This document shows positions 1 through 8,806 of a stretch of DNA of 64,000 nt, piece by piece. Location: assembly GCF_008368715.1 (NCBI RefSeq), contig NZ_SMRS01000006.1:62001-126000 (forward strand), read 5' to 3'. Position 1 is the stretch's first letter. Every line of letters begins with the position of its first letter. Source of the stretch: Nitrincola tapanii. Its GTDB lineage: Bacteria > Pseudomonadota > Gammaproteobacteria > Pseudomonadales > Balneatricaceae. Position numbers and translations under genes: made by a program. The notes beneath the pieces were generated by a model. It searched no databases and was not told the origin of the DNA. It worked only from the letters and a program-made list of their open reading frames with translations.

Positions 1-120
1 GAACTGCCGATTCAACCCGATATCTGTGGTGAGTCTTTACACCTAGGTCCGGATCAACAGATAAAATTGACCGGCCCCGATCCACTGCTTCTTGAAATTC
101 GCCACCGCCCCTTATCCTGA
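1..120 (+). CDS. pyrR: PyrR bifunctional protein, C-terminal end (partial)
   Basis: The window opens inside a reading frame that ends with TGA at 118-120. The 39 visible residues contain ELPIQPD and [13 protein letters not shown], which resemble the C-terminus of proteobacterial PyrR (uracil phosphoribosyltransferase / pyrimidine regulator homologue). The catalytic part lies outside the window, so only the tail is assigned. It is followed after 14 nt by pyrB, and pyrR-pyrB-pyrX is a common gammaproteobacterial operon, which supports the call. The assignment rests mainly on context plus this short similarity. Confidence 0.75.
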   Translation, partial: ELPIQPDICGESLHLGPDQQIKLTGPDPLLLEIRHRPLS

Positions 121-134
121 GCGAGTCTGTCAAC

Positions 135-1151
135 ATGCTATCTCCTACTCCAGCCGATTCTATTCAGCTCACCGCCGATGGCCAGCTGAAACATTTTTTA
201 ACCACCGAAGGTTTACCTCAAGCCTTATTAACACAGATTCTTGATACCGCTGATTCCTTTGTGGATATGGGTGAGCAGCAAGTCAAAAAGGTGCCGCTGC
301 TACGCGGCAAAACCGTTGCCAACCTTTTCTTCGAAGCCAGCACTCGCACTCTATCCACCTTTGAATTGGCGGCTAAACGTCTTTCAGCAGACGTGCTGAA
401 TCTGAATATCAGCACCTCCTCAACCGCCAAGGGCGAAACTCTGAAAGACACCCTCATGACCTTGCGTGCCATGCACTGTGACATGTTTGTAGTACGCCAC
501 TCTGCCAGCGGTGCCGCTCACTTTATCGCCGAGCAGGTCACCCCCGATGTCGCGGTGATCAATGCTGGCGATGGACGTCATGCTCACCCCACTCAAGCCA
601 TGCTCGACATGTTAACGATTCGACGTCATAAAGGAGAATTTACCCCTCTCAAAGTGGCCATTGTCGGTGATATTTTGCACTCCCGTGTAGCCCGCTCTCA
701 GATTCATGCCCTGCGCACACTGGGCGTCGCTGAAATCCGTGTGATTGCCCCGATGACGCTGCTTCCGCGCCACATTGAAAGCTTAGGCGTGAAGGTCTAC
801 ACCGAAATGTCACGCGGGTTACGTGATGTCGATGTGGTGATGATGCTCCGTCTGCAGAAAGAGCGGATGCAAACCGCGCTCCTACCCAGTGAATCAGAGT
901 TCTACAAACTCTACGGTTTGACGGAAGCCAAACTCGCCTACGCCAAACCCGATGCGCTGGTGATGCACCCAGGCCCGATCAATCGAGGCGTCGAAATTGA
1001 ATCCGCCGTGGCGGATGGCCCACGCTCACTGATCCTCGACCAGGTGACAAATGGCATTGCTGTCCGTATGGCAGTGATGTCTATGGCCATGAGCGGCCAA
1101 CTGACCCAGCAAAACACCCTCACCTCCTCCGCTGCAGCCTACGAAGCTTGA
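135..1151 (+). CDS. pyrB: Aspartate carbamoyltransferase catalytic subunit
   Basis: Condenses carbamoyl phosphate with L-aspartate to N-carbamoyl-L-aspartate, the first committed step of pyrimidine synthesis, in the cytoplasm. The 338-residue length fits the class A/pseudomonad-type enzyme, which carries an N-terminal extension. The carbamoyl-phosphate loop EASTRT is at about 67-72, and the late MHPGPINRG motif is at about 277-285. The gene starts 14 nt after the pyrR stop and ends 9 nt before pyrX, so one transcript is likely. No pyrI-type regulatory chain gene is seen. Instead the next gene encodes a dihydroorotase-like partner, as in Pseudomonas, where it is needed to assemble the ATCase dodecamer. 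The family call is secure; the dodecamer is inferred. Confidence 0.97.
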   Translation: MLSPTPADSIQLTADGQLKHFLTTEGLPQALLTQILDTADSFVDMGEQQVKKVPLLRGKTVANLFFEASTRTLSTFELAAKRLSADVLNLNISTSSTAKGETLKDTLMTLRAMHCDMFVVRHSASGAAHFIAEQVTPDVAVINAGDGRHAHPTQAMLDMLTIRRHKGEFTPLKVAIVGDILHSRVARSQIHALRTLGVAEIRVIAPMTLLPRHIESLGVKVYTEMSRGLRDVDVVMMLRLQKERMQTALLPSESEFYKLYGLTEAKLAYAKPDALVMHPGPINRGVEIESAVADGPRSLILDQVTNGIAVRMAVMSMAMSGQLTQQNTLTSSAAAYEA

Positions 1152-1160
1152 GACACGAAG

Positions 1161-2438
1161 ATGAAGATTAAAATTCAGGGCGGGCGCGTGATAGATCCCG
1201 CACAAACACTTGATGAAATCACCGACCTCTATATCCAGGAAGGCCAGATTTTGGCTCTAGGTGAGGCACCCGAAGGCTTTATCCCCGAAGAAGTGATTCT
1301 GGCAGAAGGCAAGGTGGTATGCCCCGGTCTCATCGATCTGTGCGCGCATCTGCGTGAACCAGGTGAGACACAGAAAGGCACGATCGCCAGTGAAACGGCC
1401 GCCGCCGCAGCCGGGGGAATTACCACCCTCATCACGCCTCCTACAACACGCCCTGTCGTTGACACACCCGCAGTGGCCGAGCTGATTCAGGATCGGGCCG
1501 CCGATGCCGGCTTCTGTCGAGTCTTACCGATGGGCGCCATGACACAGGGTTTAAAAGGCGAACAACTGGCGCCTTTACATGCCTTGGCCAGCTCCGGCTG
1601 CATCGCCTTTACCAATATGCGCTTAGCCTATAGCGACTCTTTAGTGCTACTACGCTGCCTAGAATATGCCGCCACCTTTGACCTGCTCGTGGTGTTCCAG
1701 GCCCAGGATGCCAGCCTAGCCGCCAAGGGCTGTATGCATGAAGGTGCCAACTGTACACGCTTGGGCTTAAACGGCATCCCAGAAGCCGCAGAAACCATCG
1801 AAGTTGCACGCTGTTTATTACTGATTGAGCAAACCGGTGTCCGTGCCCATTTTGGCCAACTTTCCTGCGAGCGCTCCGTGCATCTCATTGCTTCTGCGCA
1901 AAAGCGTGGTCTAAAGGTCAGTGCCGATGTAGCGGTACACCATCTGCTGCTGTGTGATGAACAGATCAGCGGATTTGATTCTGCCTTACATCTACAACCC
2001 CCGCTGCGGGGTGCCTTGGATCGTGCTGGACTGCGCCAAGGACTCGTCACCGATATCCTGGCCGCGATCTGCTCCGATCATCAGCCTCAAGATCTCATTT
2101 CCAAACAGGCGCCCTTTGCAGAGACGGCGCCGGGCATGAGCGCCCTGGAAACCTTACTCCCTTTGAGCTTGCAGCTGGTCGAGCAAAAATTACTCGAACT
2201 GCCACAATTGATTGAAAAACTCACCCTCGGCCCAGCTCGTATCCTGGGTTTGGATGCCGGCAGTCTGGCTCCGGGCAGCCAAGCCGATATCTGTATTTTT
2301 GATCCAGAGGAGAGTTGGGTGGTGAATGAGGAAACCCTACGTTCAGCTGGCAAGAACACCCCCTTCTTTGGCCAGACGCTGAAAGGCCGCGTCTGCGCCA
2401 CCCTAACGGGTGGTAAGGTAGTCTATCGGCGCCATTGA
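1161..2438 (+). CDS. pyrX: Dihydroorotase-like pseudoenzyme, ATCase structural partner
   Basis: 425 residues with the amidohydrolase/dihydroorotase fold. In active dihydroorotases a zinc-binding HxH motif follows the PG-x-DL segment. Here it reads DLCAHLREPG (about 59-68), so the first metal histidine is Cys61. A second expected histidine, before the D-x-SLAA segment, is replaced by Gln (VVFQAQD). The late aspartate region survives as CSDHQPQ. These losses argue against catalysis. In Pseudomonas the equivalent PyrC' (PyrX) is inactive and holds the PyrB dodecamer together. The 9-nt spacing from pyrB fits a stoichiometric complex. A true pyrC should exist elsewhere in the genome. The stop codon lies inside a 20-bp tandem repeat. 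Confidence 0.9.
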   Translation: MKIKIQGGRVIDPAQTLDEITDLYIQEGQILALGEAPEGFIPEEVILAEGKVVCPGLIDLCAHLREPGETQKGTIASETAAAAAGGITTLITPPTTRPVVDTPAVAELIQDRAADAGFCRVLPMGAMTQGLKGEQLAPLHALASSGCIAFTNMRLAYSDSLVLLRCLEYAATFDLLVVFQAQDASLAAKGCMHEGANCTRLGLNGIPEAAETIEVARCLLLIEQTGVRAHFGQLSCERSVHLIASAQKRGLKVSADVAVHHLLLCDEQISGFDSALHLQPPLRGALDRAGLRQGLVTDILAAICSDHQPQDLISKQAPFAETAPGMSALETLLPLSLQLVEQKLLELPQLIEKLTLGPARILGLDAGSLAPGSQADICIFDPEESWVVNEETLRSAGKNTPFFGQTLKGRVCATLTGGKVVYRRH

Positions 2439-2472
2439 GAGAGATGTTCTGACATTGAGAGGGCTGTTCTGC
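2433..2472 (+). repeat. Imperfect 20-bp tandem repeat across the pyrX stop
   Basis: Two adjacent 20-bp copies (2433-2452 and 2453-2472) both begin CATTGAGAG and carry TGTTCTG near the end, differing at only a few positions. The pyrX stop TGA (2436-2438) lies in the first copy. This looks like a recent slip duplication at the 3' end of the gene. Confidence 0.6.
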
Positions 2473-2493
2473 AAAGGATGGATAAAACAGATT

Positions 2494-2511
2494 GGGGAGC
2501 CTAGACTCCCC
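2494..2511. terminator. Short hairpin between convergent pyrX and pilU
   Basis: GGGGAG (2494-2499) pairs with CTCCCC (2506-2511) around a 6-nt loop, in the 79-nt gap between the ends of pyrX and pilU. No strong T-run follows on either strand, although the minus strand continues into AATCTGTTTT. It is placed where a bidirectional terminator is expected, but it is weak. Confidence 0.45.
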
Positions 2512-2517
2512 GATCAC

Positions 2518-3690
2518 TTACATATTTTTCACTTCCACACTACCACCCATATTGAGGTTGTCATCCTCCTCCTGCAGCGTGAAACTTAAACCACCGAGAT
2601 CACGACCTTGACGTGATTTGGCATTGGTTTCTTCATTGAGCTTGATCATCAAACGCAGATCATTCGCAGAGTCGGCATGTGCCAACGCTGCTTCATAGGT
2701 GATCACTTCTTCTTTATAAAGCTGGAAGAGTGACTGATCAAAAGTTTGCATCCCCAAATTCGTTGAGCTCTTGATCACATCCTTGATTTCATGCACGGAG
2801 GCTTTGCGAATCAGATCCTGAATCAATGGGGTGTTAATCATTACTTCAATCGCGGCACGACGCCCCTTTCCATCGATAGTAGGCAGCAGCTGCTGGGCCA
2901 CGATCGCTTTTAGGTTCAACGACATATCCATCCAGACCTGATCATGATGATCTGGGGAGAAGAAAGAGATAATACGATCCAGTGCTTGGTTCGCGTTGTT
3001 TGCGTGCAGTGTCGCCATACAGAGATGGCCTGTTTCCGCAAACTGCAAACCAAACTTCATGGTTTGAGCATCACGAATCTCACCCATCAGAATGACATCC
3101 GGTGCTTGGCGCAGAGTATTTTTTAGCGCGATTTCGTAGGAGTCCGTATCCAACCCGACTTCACGCTGAGTCACGATACTTTTTTTATGGTTATGGATGT
3201 ACTCGATCGGGTCTTCAATGGTGATGATATGACCGGCATGATTTTCATTACGATAATCGATCATCGAGGCCAGGGAAGTCGACTTACCGGTTGAAGTGCC
3301 ACCGACAAAGAGGATCAACCCGCGTTTTGTCATCGAGAGTTCTTTTAAAACCGGCGGCAGATTCAGCTCATCCATCGACGGAATATGAGTATTGATGCGG
3401 CGCATTACCATCCCCGGTGTGTTACGCTGCAAAAACGCACTGACACGAAAACGGCCTATGCCGGGTGCACTGATAGCAAAGTTACACTCATGTGAACCTT
3501 CAAACTCAGCCAACTGCTTGTCGTTCATGGTGCTATACACCAGCTGACGCGCCTGATCCGCACGCAGCACCTCCTTGGTCAGAGGTTTAATGGTGCCATC
3601 CACCTTGATCGCAGGTGCCGCACCGGCCGTGACAAAGAGGTCAGAAGCCCCTCGATCCGACATAACTTTTAATAGTTGAGTAAAATCCAT
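2518..3690 (-). CDS. pilU: Type IV pilus retraction ATPase PilU
   Basis: 390-residue member of the PilT/PilU secretion ATPase family. PilU assists PilT in depolymerising type IV pili at the inner-membrane base. The Walker A loop is GGTSTGKST at about 130-138, whereas the PilT next door has GPTGSGKST. Walker B/Asp-box features follow in ITIEDPIEYIH and ILMGEIRDAQT, with a His-box in ATLHANNANQALDR. The C-terminal tail after the ATPase core is longer than in PilT and is acidic (EEDDN). The gene lies 22 nt downstream of pilT on the same strand, so it is very likely cotranscribed. Start ATG at 3690. Confidence 0.95.
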   Translation of the reverse strand: MDFTQLLKVMSDRGASDLFVTAGAAPAIKVDGTIKPLTKEVLRADQARQLVYSTMNDKQLAEFEGSHECNFAISAPGIGRFRVSAFLQRNTPGMVMRRINTHIPSMDELNLPPVLKELSMTKRGLILFVGGTSTGKSTSLASMIDYRNENHAGHIITIEDPIEYIHNHKKSIVTQREVGLDTDSYEIALKNTLRQAPDVILMGEIRDAQTMKFGLQFAETGHLCMATLHANNANQALDRIISFFSPDHHDQVWMDMSLNLKAIVAQQLLPTIDGKGRRAAIEVMINTPLIQDLIRKASVHEIKDVIKSSTNLGMQTFDQSLFQLYKEEVITYEAALAHADSANDLRLMIKLNEETNAKSRQGRDLGGLSFTLQEEDDNLNMGGSVEVKNM

Positions 3691-3712
3691 AATCGTCGTC
3701 CTTCAACCCGCA

Positions 3713-4747
3713 TCAGAAGCTAGCGGGGTTTTTCGATTTTTCACGTGCCACTTCACGTGAAATGATTCCCTTCTGCACCAGCTCCGTCAGAGATTGATCC
3801 AGGGTTTTCATGCCAAAGGCCGCACCAGTTTGAATCGCCGAATACATCTGTGCCACCTTATCCTCACGGATCAGGTTACGAATCGCCGGGGTACCGATCA
3901 TAATTTCATGCGCAGCCACACGCCCACCCTTGGCACGCTTGAGCAGCGTTTGCGAAATCACACCCTGCAAAGACTCAGAGAGCATAGAGCGCACCATATC
4001 TTTTTCCGCTGCCGGGAAAACGTCGATGATACGGTCAATCGTTTTAGCGGCGGAGGTCGTATGCAAAGTACCAAATACCAAATGACCCGTTTCAGCCGCC
4101 GTCAGCGCCAAACGTATGGTTTCCAAATCACGCATCTCACCGACCAGAATAATATCAGGGTCTTCACGCAAGGCCGAACGCAGTGCATTAGCAAAGCTGT
4201 GAGTATCTCGGTGCACTTCGCGCTGGTTGACCAGACATTTTTTACTTTCGTGGACAAACTCGATCGGATCTTCGATGGTCAGAATATGATCTGAGCGTGT
4301 GTCATTAATATAGTCGATCATAGCCGCCAGCGTGGTACTCTTGCCCGAACCGGTCGGGCCGGTGACCAAGACTAAACCACGGGGCTTTTCCGAAAGATCT
4401 TGAAAAACCTTACCCATGCCCAGATCTTCCAGAGTGAAGACTTTACTGGGAACGGTACGGAATACCGCGGCCGCACCTCGATGCTGGTTAAAGACGTTGA
4501 CACGAAAACGCGAGAGTTTGGGCACCTCAAAAGAGAAATCCGCCTCTAGATTCTCTTCATATTCCTTGCGCTGTTTATCGTTCATAATGTCATAAATCAG
4601 AGTATTCACCTGTTTATGATCCAAAGCTGGCAACTTGATACGACGCACATCACCATCGACACGAATCATCGGGGGCATGCCTGAGGTCAGGTGAAGGTCG
4701 GAAGCCTTTTGCTGCACAGCAAACGAAAGAAGTTCAGTAATATCCAT
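3713..4747 (-). CDS. pilT: Type IV pilus retraction ATPase PilT
   Basis: 344 residues, the usual PilT length. This hexameric ATPase drives retraction of type IV pili and so twitching motility. Visible motifs are Walker A GPTGSGKST (about 130-138), Asp-box ILTIEDPIEFVH, Walker B ILVGEMRDLETI, His-box FGTLHTTSAAKTIDR, and the PilT-diagnostic AIRNLIRE at 288-295. It is the first gene of a pilT-pilU unit and is divergent from yggS, with 101 nt between the starts. This pilT-pilU / yggS-proC arrangement matches that of pseudomonads. Pilus structural genes are not in the window. Confidence 0.97.
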   Translation of the reverse strand: MDITELLSFAVQQKASDLHLTSGMPPMIRVDGDVRRIKLPALDHKQVNTLIYDIMNDKQRKEYEENLEADFSFEVPKLSRFRVNVFNQHRGAAAVFRTVPSKVFTLEDLGMGKVFQDLSEKPRGLVLVTGPTGSGKSTTLAAMIDYINDTRSDHILTIEDPIEFVHESKKCLVNQREVHRDTHSFANALRSALREDPDIILVGEMRDLETIRLALTAAETGHLVFGTLHTTSAAKTIDRIIDVFPAAEKDMVRSMLSESLQGVISQTLLKRAKGGRVAAHEIMIGTPAIRNLIREDKVAQMYSAIQTGAAFGMKTLDQSLTELVQKGIISREVAREKSKNPASF

Positions 4748-4848
4748 GAGTTAGTGCGCTCGTAGATGCGTTCAGTATAAATCAGAGGTCGACAAACCCC
4801 TGTGGCCTTTTCCTCAGAAAGAATTAGGCATAAGGATAAAATCAGACG

Positions 4849-5541
4849 ATGACAAGAATAGCAGAGAATGTCCAGAAGGTTCGTGCGCAAATCCTTGCCG
4901 CTTGCCAAGCAGCAGGACGTGATCCCCGCGAAGTTCAAATTCTTGCGGTGAGTAAAACCCGTACGCATGAGGAGGTGCGGGAGGCCTTCGGCACAGGCTT
5001 AAGGGCATTTGGCGAAAACTATGTCCAAGAAGGGATCGAGAAGATTCAAGCGCTGCAAGACCTGCCACTGGAATGGCATTTTATCGGGCCATTACAGTCG
5101 AACAAGAGTCGTCTGGTGGCTGAGCATTTTGATTGGGTACACAGCCTAGATCGTTTGAAAATAGCCGAACGCCTCTCCGCACAACGGCCTGAACACCTCG
5201 CACCTTTAAATGTGTGCTTGCAGGTGAATATCAGCCATGAAGCCAGCAAATCGGGATGCTCTGAGCAGGAGGCACTGGATTTGGCGCGGTCCATCGCAAC
5301 CTTACCAAGATTACGCCTGCGCGGTCTCATGGTGATTCCAGCCCCAACGCAGGATGCCGCCGCACAACAGGCGATCCTGGCCCAGGCGCGCCAATTATTT
5401 CAGCAATTAAAACAACATCTCCCTGCGCTCGACACGCTATCGATGGGGATGAGTGATGATCTCGAGGCCGCTGTCGCCGAAGGATCGACCCTATTACGTA
5501 TCGGGACCGCCCTCTTTGGCCCCCGCCCGTCTAAACCTTAA
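4849..5541 (+). CDS. yggS: PLP homeostasis protein, YggS/PROSC family
   Basis: 230-residue pyridoxal-phosphate-binding protein with a single alanine-racemase-like TIM-barrel domain. The family buffers PLP and affects amino- and keto-acid pools; it has no established catalytic activity. The PLP lysine is K36 in LAVSKTR. The conserved GENYVQE and the C-terminal SMGMSDDLEAA and RIGTALFG segments are present. It starts the plus-strand run, with proC only 13 nt behind its stop, a neighbour pair widely conserved in proteobacteria. ATG at 4849; the gap to pilT contains the promoters for both directions, but no hexamer pair stood out. Confidence 0.96.
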   Translation: MTRIAENVQKVRAQILAACQAAGRDPREVQILAVSKTRTHEEVREAFGTGLRAFGENYVQEGIEKIQALQDLPLEWHFIGPLQSNKSRLVAEHFDWVHSLDRLKIAERLSAQRPEHLAPLNVCLQVNISHEASKSGCSEQEALDLARSIATLPRLRLRGLMVIPAPTQDAAAQQAILAQARQLFQQLKQHLPALDTLSMGMSDDLEAAVAEGSTLLRIGTALFGPRPSKP

Positions 5542-5554
5542 GGATTTTTTCGTC

Positions 5555-6382
5555 ATGCAAACCTCTTTTCAGATCGCGTTTATCGGTGCCGGCAACATGG
5601 CACGCGCCATTATCGGTGGCTTACTCGCACAAGGACTGCCAGCACAGCAGATTATCGCCTGTGAGCCGGATCTCGAACGCCTACGCGATTTAGAAGCACA
5701 AGGCATCCAGATCCGTAGCGATAATGCCAGTGCCGTGCGCCAAGCTGACCTGGTGATTCTAGCCGTCAAACCCCAAATCATGCGTGACGTGTGCACGCCT
5801 CTACGCGCTGCTGCAGCGGAAAAGCACCCTGTATTCCTGTCCGTGGCGGCAGGCATTCGTATTCAGGCACTTGCGGATTGGTTAGGTGCGGATCTCGCAC
5901 TGGTGCGCTCTATGCCCAACACCCCGGCATTGGTTGGCAAGGGCGCTTGTGGTTTATTTGCCAATGCGCAGGTCACAGAGCAACAGAAACAAGAGATTAG
6001 CCAAGTCATGCAGGCCACTGGCTTAACGCTCTGGGTGGATAAAGAAGATGAGTTAGATGCCGTCACCGCCGTCTCCGGCTCTGGGCCCGCCTATTTTTTC
6101 TTGATGATGGAAGCCATGATTGCCGCCGGTGAGCGCCTCGGCCTGAGCCCCGACACGGCCAAAGCCCTGACGCTGCAAACAGCAGCCGGTGCCGCCGAAA
6201 TGGCGCTGCAAAGCGAATGGGATCCGGCAGAACTGCGTCGCCGTGTCACTTCGCCCAAGGGCACCACCGAACAAGCGATCCTGTGTTTTCAACAGGGTGG
6301 CTTTAGTCCGCTGGTCGACCAGGCTCTGCAGGCTTGCCACCAACGCGCCGTAGAATTAGCCGATGAGCTGGGAAAAAGCTGA
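5555..6382 (+). CDS. proC: Pyrroline-5-carboxylate reductase
   Basis: Reduces 1-pyrroline-5-carboxylate to L-proline with NAD(P)H. The protein from ATG 5555 is 275 residues, the normal length. The Rossmann motif FIGAGNMARAIIGG is right at the N-terminus. The dimer/active-site part contains VSGSGPAYFF and VTSPKGTTEQA. The frame is open 34 codons further upstream into yggS, but the start at 5555 has AAGGAT (5540-5545) ahead of it and puts the Rossmann strand where it belongs. It follows yggS by 13 nt. Confidence 0.97.
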   Translation: MQTSFQIAFIGAGNMARAIIGGLLAQGLPAQQIIACEPDLERLRDLEAQGIQIRSDNASAVRQADLVILAVKPQIMRDVCTPLRAAAAEKHPVFLSVAAGIRIQALADWLGADLALVRSMPNTPALVGKGACGLFANAQVTEQQKQEISQVMQATGLTLWVDKEDELDAVTAVSGSGPAYFFLMMEAMIAAGERLGLSPDTAKALTLQTAAGAAEMALQSEWDPAELRRRVTSPKGTTEQAILCFQQGGFSPLVDQALQACHQRAVELADELGKS

Positions 6383-6388
6383 GCGAGG

Positions 6389-6423
6389 TTCATTCAGCTG
6401 GCGAAAGTCTCTATACTTTCGCC
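6389..6423 (+). promoter_or_regulatory. Candidate promoter overlapping a perfect inverted repeat, upstream of yggT
   Basis: A perfect 9-bp inverted repeat GGCGAAAGT (6400-6408) / ACTTTCGCC (6415-6423) with a 6-nt loop lies between proC and yggT. TATACT (6412-6417) sits inside the right half, and a poor -35-like TTCATT (6389-6394) lies 17 bp upstream. No T-run follows, so a terminator is less likely than an operator or an RNA hairpin. No regulator is assigned. Confidence 0.4.
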
Positions 6424-6455
6424 CATGCCTTTAACTGTTTAAAAAAGGACAGGTC

Positions 6456-6989
6456 ATGGATCCGGTTTTTTTGATTATCCGCACCTTGGGTCAGCTTTTT
6501 GTCTTCATCTGTTTGCTGCGTTTCCTGATGCAGGCAATGCGCGTGGACTATTACAATCCGATCTCTCAAGCAGTGGTGAAATTCACTCAGATCCCCTTAG
6601 CTCCTTTGCAGCCTCTACGCCTCAAGCTAGGCCGCACAGATCTTTCCCCCCTGCTCTTGGGTTATCTGATCAATCTCGCCGTGTTGTTTTTGCTCGTCTC
6701 CCTGAGCAATGCCAGTGCGGGCCTCGCCACGCTGCTGGTGCTCTCGTTAGTTGGCATATTGGATATGCTGCTGACCATTCTCTTCTGGGCCACCATCGCT
6801 TCCGTGGTGATCAGTTGGGTCGCACCCGGCTCACACCACCCAGGCCCACAGCTGATTCTGCAACTGACCGAGCCTATGTTTGCATTGGTCCGACGGGTGA
6901 TTCCTCCAATTGGGGGTCTGGATTTATCCCCAATTGCCATCTTCTTGGTCATCCAGATTATTCAATCACAGCTGCCAAGAATGATGTGA
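6456..6989 (+). CDS. yggT: YggT family integral membrane protein
   Basis: 177-residue inner-membrane protein made of two YGGT repeats. Each has a hydrophobic helix, a basic loop and another helix: about 1-25 and 65-90 in the first copy, about 100-125 and 150-172 in the second. The loop segments resemble each other: [20 protein letters not shown] in copy one, [19 protein letters not shown] in copy two. The family has been linked to osmotic-stress tolerance and, in Gram-positives, to cell division; its molecular function is not established. It sits between proC and metX, as in pseudomonads, preceded by a 73-nt gap holding an inverted repeat. ATG at 6456 has AAAGGA upstream. Confidence 0.92.
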   Translation: MDPVFLIIRTLGQLFVFICLLRFLMQAMRVDYYNPISQAVVKFTQIPLAPLQPLRLKLGRTDLSPLLLGYLINLAVLFLLVSLSNASAGLATLLVLSLVGILDMLLTILFWATIASVVISWVAPGSHHPGPQLILQLTEPMFALVRRVIPPIGGLDLSPIAIFLVIQIIQSQLPRMM

Positions 6990-7041
6990 CCTGAACCGAC
7001 TAGCGTTCCTGAGTGTTCAGTTCATTCTTAGCGAGAGACCT

Positions 7042-8202
7042 ATGCCTGTTGAAATTCCACACGACTCGGTGGGTTTAGTCAGCCCCAGAGTTGAACATTT
7101 TGATACCCCTCTAGAGCTGGCCTGTGGGCGCGCTTTGGAACAGTACGATCTGGTGATCGAAACCTATGGTGAGTTGAATGCCGAAGCCAGCAATGCCATT
7201 TTGATCTGCCATGCCTTATCCGGCAATCACCATGTCGCCGGTTATCACTCTCTGGAGGATCGTAAGCCCGGCTGGTGGGATTCCGCCGTAGGGCCCGGCA
7301 AGTGTATCGATACCCAACGCTTTTTTGTGGTGGCGCTGAATAATTTGGGCGGTTGCCATGGTTCCACTGGGCCAAAAAGCCTCAATCCGGCCACCGGCAA
7401 ACCCTATGGCCCGGATTTTCCGATCATCACCGTCACGGACTGGGTCAACAGCCAAGCTCGTCTGGCGGATCGTCTCGGCATTCAACAATGGGCGGCAGTC
7501 GTCGGCGGTAGCCTCGGAGGCATGCAGGCTCTGCAATGGTCAATCAGCTATCCTGAGCGCTTACGCCACTGCGTGGTGATTGCCGCAGCTCCCAAGCTCA
7601 GCACCCAAAATATCGCATTTAATGAGGTCGCACGTCAGGCGATTAGCAAAGATCCGCAGTTTTTTCAGGGTCATTATTACGAACAGGGTGTGGTGCCCAA
7701 AACCGGGCTGATGCTGGCACGTATGGTCGGGCATATCACCTATCTGTCTGAAGATGGCATGCGCGAGAAGTTTGGCCGCGAACTGCGCTCAGGAAAAATC
7801 AATTTTGATTTCCATCCGCAGTTTGAAATTGAATCCTACTTACACTATCAGGGTGAGCAGTTTTCTACAGTTTTTGATGCCAATACCTATCTATTGATGA
7901 CCAAGGCCTTGGATTATTTTGATCCCGCTGCCGAGTTTGGGAATGATCTTACCGCCGCATTAAGTCAGGTTAAGTGCCGCTTTTTTGTTGTCTCCTTTAC
8001 AACCGATTGGCGCTTTTCTCCAGAGCGTTCGCGTGAGATCGTCGATGCTTTAATCGATGCCGGCCAGCCTGTGACCTACAGTGAGATTGAGGCGGCACAT
8101 GGCCACGATGCCTTCTTAATCCCTATTCCACGTTATATGGAGGTCTTTAGTGCCTATATGCAACGTGTTGCCGCGGAGATAGGAGAAGAACATGCGCGCT
8201 GA
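7042..8202 (+). CDS. metX: Homoserine O-acyltransferase MetX (probably succinyltransferase)
   Basis: 386-residue alpha/beta-hydrolase-fold enzyme that activates L-homoserine for methionine synthesis. The nucleophile elbow GGSLGGMQ gives Ser157; the other triad residues are likely the Asp in TTDWRFSPE and the His in AAHGHDAFL near the C-terminus. The family includes acetyl- and succinyl-transferases. Gammaproteobacterial MetX paired with MetW is often the succinyl-CoA type, so that activity is suggested but not proven by motif. metW starts 11 nt before this gene ends, so translation is probably coupled. ATG 7042 has GCGAGAG upstream. Confidence 0.93.
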   Translation: MPVEIPHDSVGLVSPRVEHFDTPLELACGRALEQYDLVIETYGELNAEASNAILICHALSGNHHVAGYHSLEDRKPGWWDSAVGPGKCIDTQRFFVVALNNLGGCHGSTGPKSLNPATGKPYGPDFPIITVTDWVNSQARLADRLGIQQWAAVVGGSLGGMQALQWSISYPERLRHCVVIAAAPKLSTQNIAFNEVARQAISKDPQFFQGHYYEQGVVPKTGLMLARMVGHITYLSEDGMREKFGRELRSGKINFDFHPQFEIESYLHYQGEQFSTVFDANTYLLMTKALDYFDPAAEFGNDLTAALSQVKCRFFVVSFTTDWRFSPERSREIVDALIDAGQPVTYSEIEAAHGHDAFLIPIPRYMEVFSAYMQRVAAEIGEEHAR

Positions 8203-8782
8203 TCTCGACCTAGTCAAAGATTGGATTGCTCCAGGCAGCCGTGTTCTCGACCTCGGCTGTGGTGAGGGTGAACTCCTGAATTATTTGGTGAATGAAAAAC
8301 AGGTGCGCGGCTATGGCATCGAAATCCATCCCGAAAACATTCTCTCCTGTATTGAAAAAGGGGTGAATGTGATCGAAAAAGATATCGATCAAGGGCTGAT
8401 GAGTATTCGCAACAACAGCTTTGATACGGTGGTGATGAGCCATGCTCTGCAAACCATGCACCGCCCTGATCTGATCGTGGATGAGATGCTGCGTATCGGT
8501 AAAGAGTGTATTGTCACCTTCCCTAACTTTGCTCATTGGCGCGTGCGCAGCTACCTGTTTTTACGCGGCAAGATGCCCGTCTCCAAGTTTCTTTCCTACA
8601 CTTGGTACAACACGCCCAACATTCACTTCTTCACGTTCAAAGATTTTGAGGAACTCTGTGTTGAGCGCAATATCCATATTCTCGATCGCACCGTGGTCGA
8701 CCACGAACATCGCCACCGCTGGTGGATCCACCTCTGGCCGAATATGCTCGGAGAGATCGCGATCTACCGTATAACGCGATGA
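8192..8782 (+). CDS. metW: Methionine biosynthesis protein MetW
   Basis: 196-residue class I SAM-dependent methyltransferase-fold protein. The SAM-binding loop is [12 protein letters not shown] (about 19-30), followed by GIEIHPENI. MetW is almost always encoded with the proteobacterial type of MetX and is needed for methionine synthesis with it. Its exact role (partner versus methyltransferase) is less certain. The start overlaps the end of metX by 11 nt, with GGAGAAG just upstream inside metX. Confidence 0.94.
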   Translation: MRADLDLVKDWIAPGSRVLDLGCGEGELLNYLVNEKQVRGYGIEIHPENILSCIEKGVNVIEKDIDQGLMSIRNNSFDTVVMSHALQTMHRPDLIVDEMLRIGKECIVTFPNFAHWRVRSYLFLRGKMPVSKFLSYTWYNTPNIHFFTFKDFEELCVERNIHILDRTVVDHEHRHRWWIHLWPNMLGEIAIYRITR

Positions 8783-8806
8783 TGACAACAAGAAGAGGAT
8801 AACGAC

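Noticed and set aside
4748-4848. Clear divergent promoter pair for pilT and yggS
   Set aside because: A TATACT-like hexamer exists on the minus strand, but no -35 at suitable spacing; not strong enough to annotate.
6990-7041. SAM riboswitch or attenuator upstream of metX
   Set aside because: The gap is only 52 nt with a weak CTGAAC/GTTCAG pairing; too short for known SAM riboswitches.
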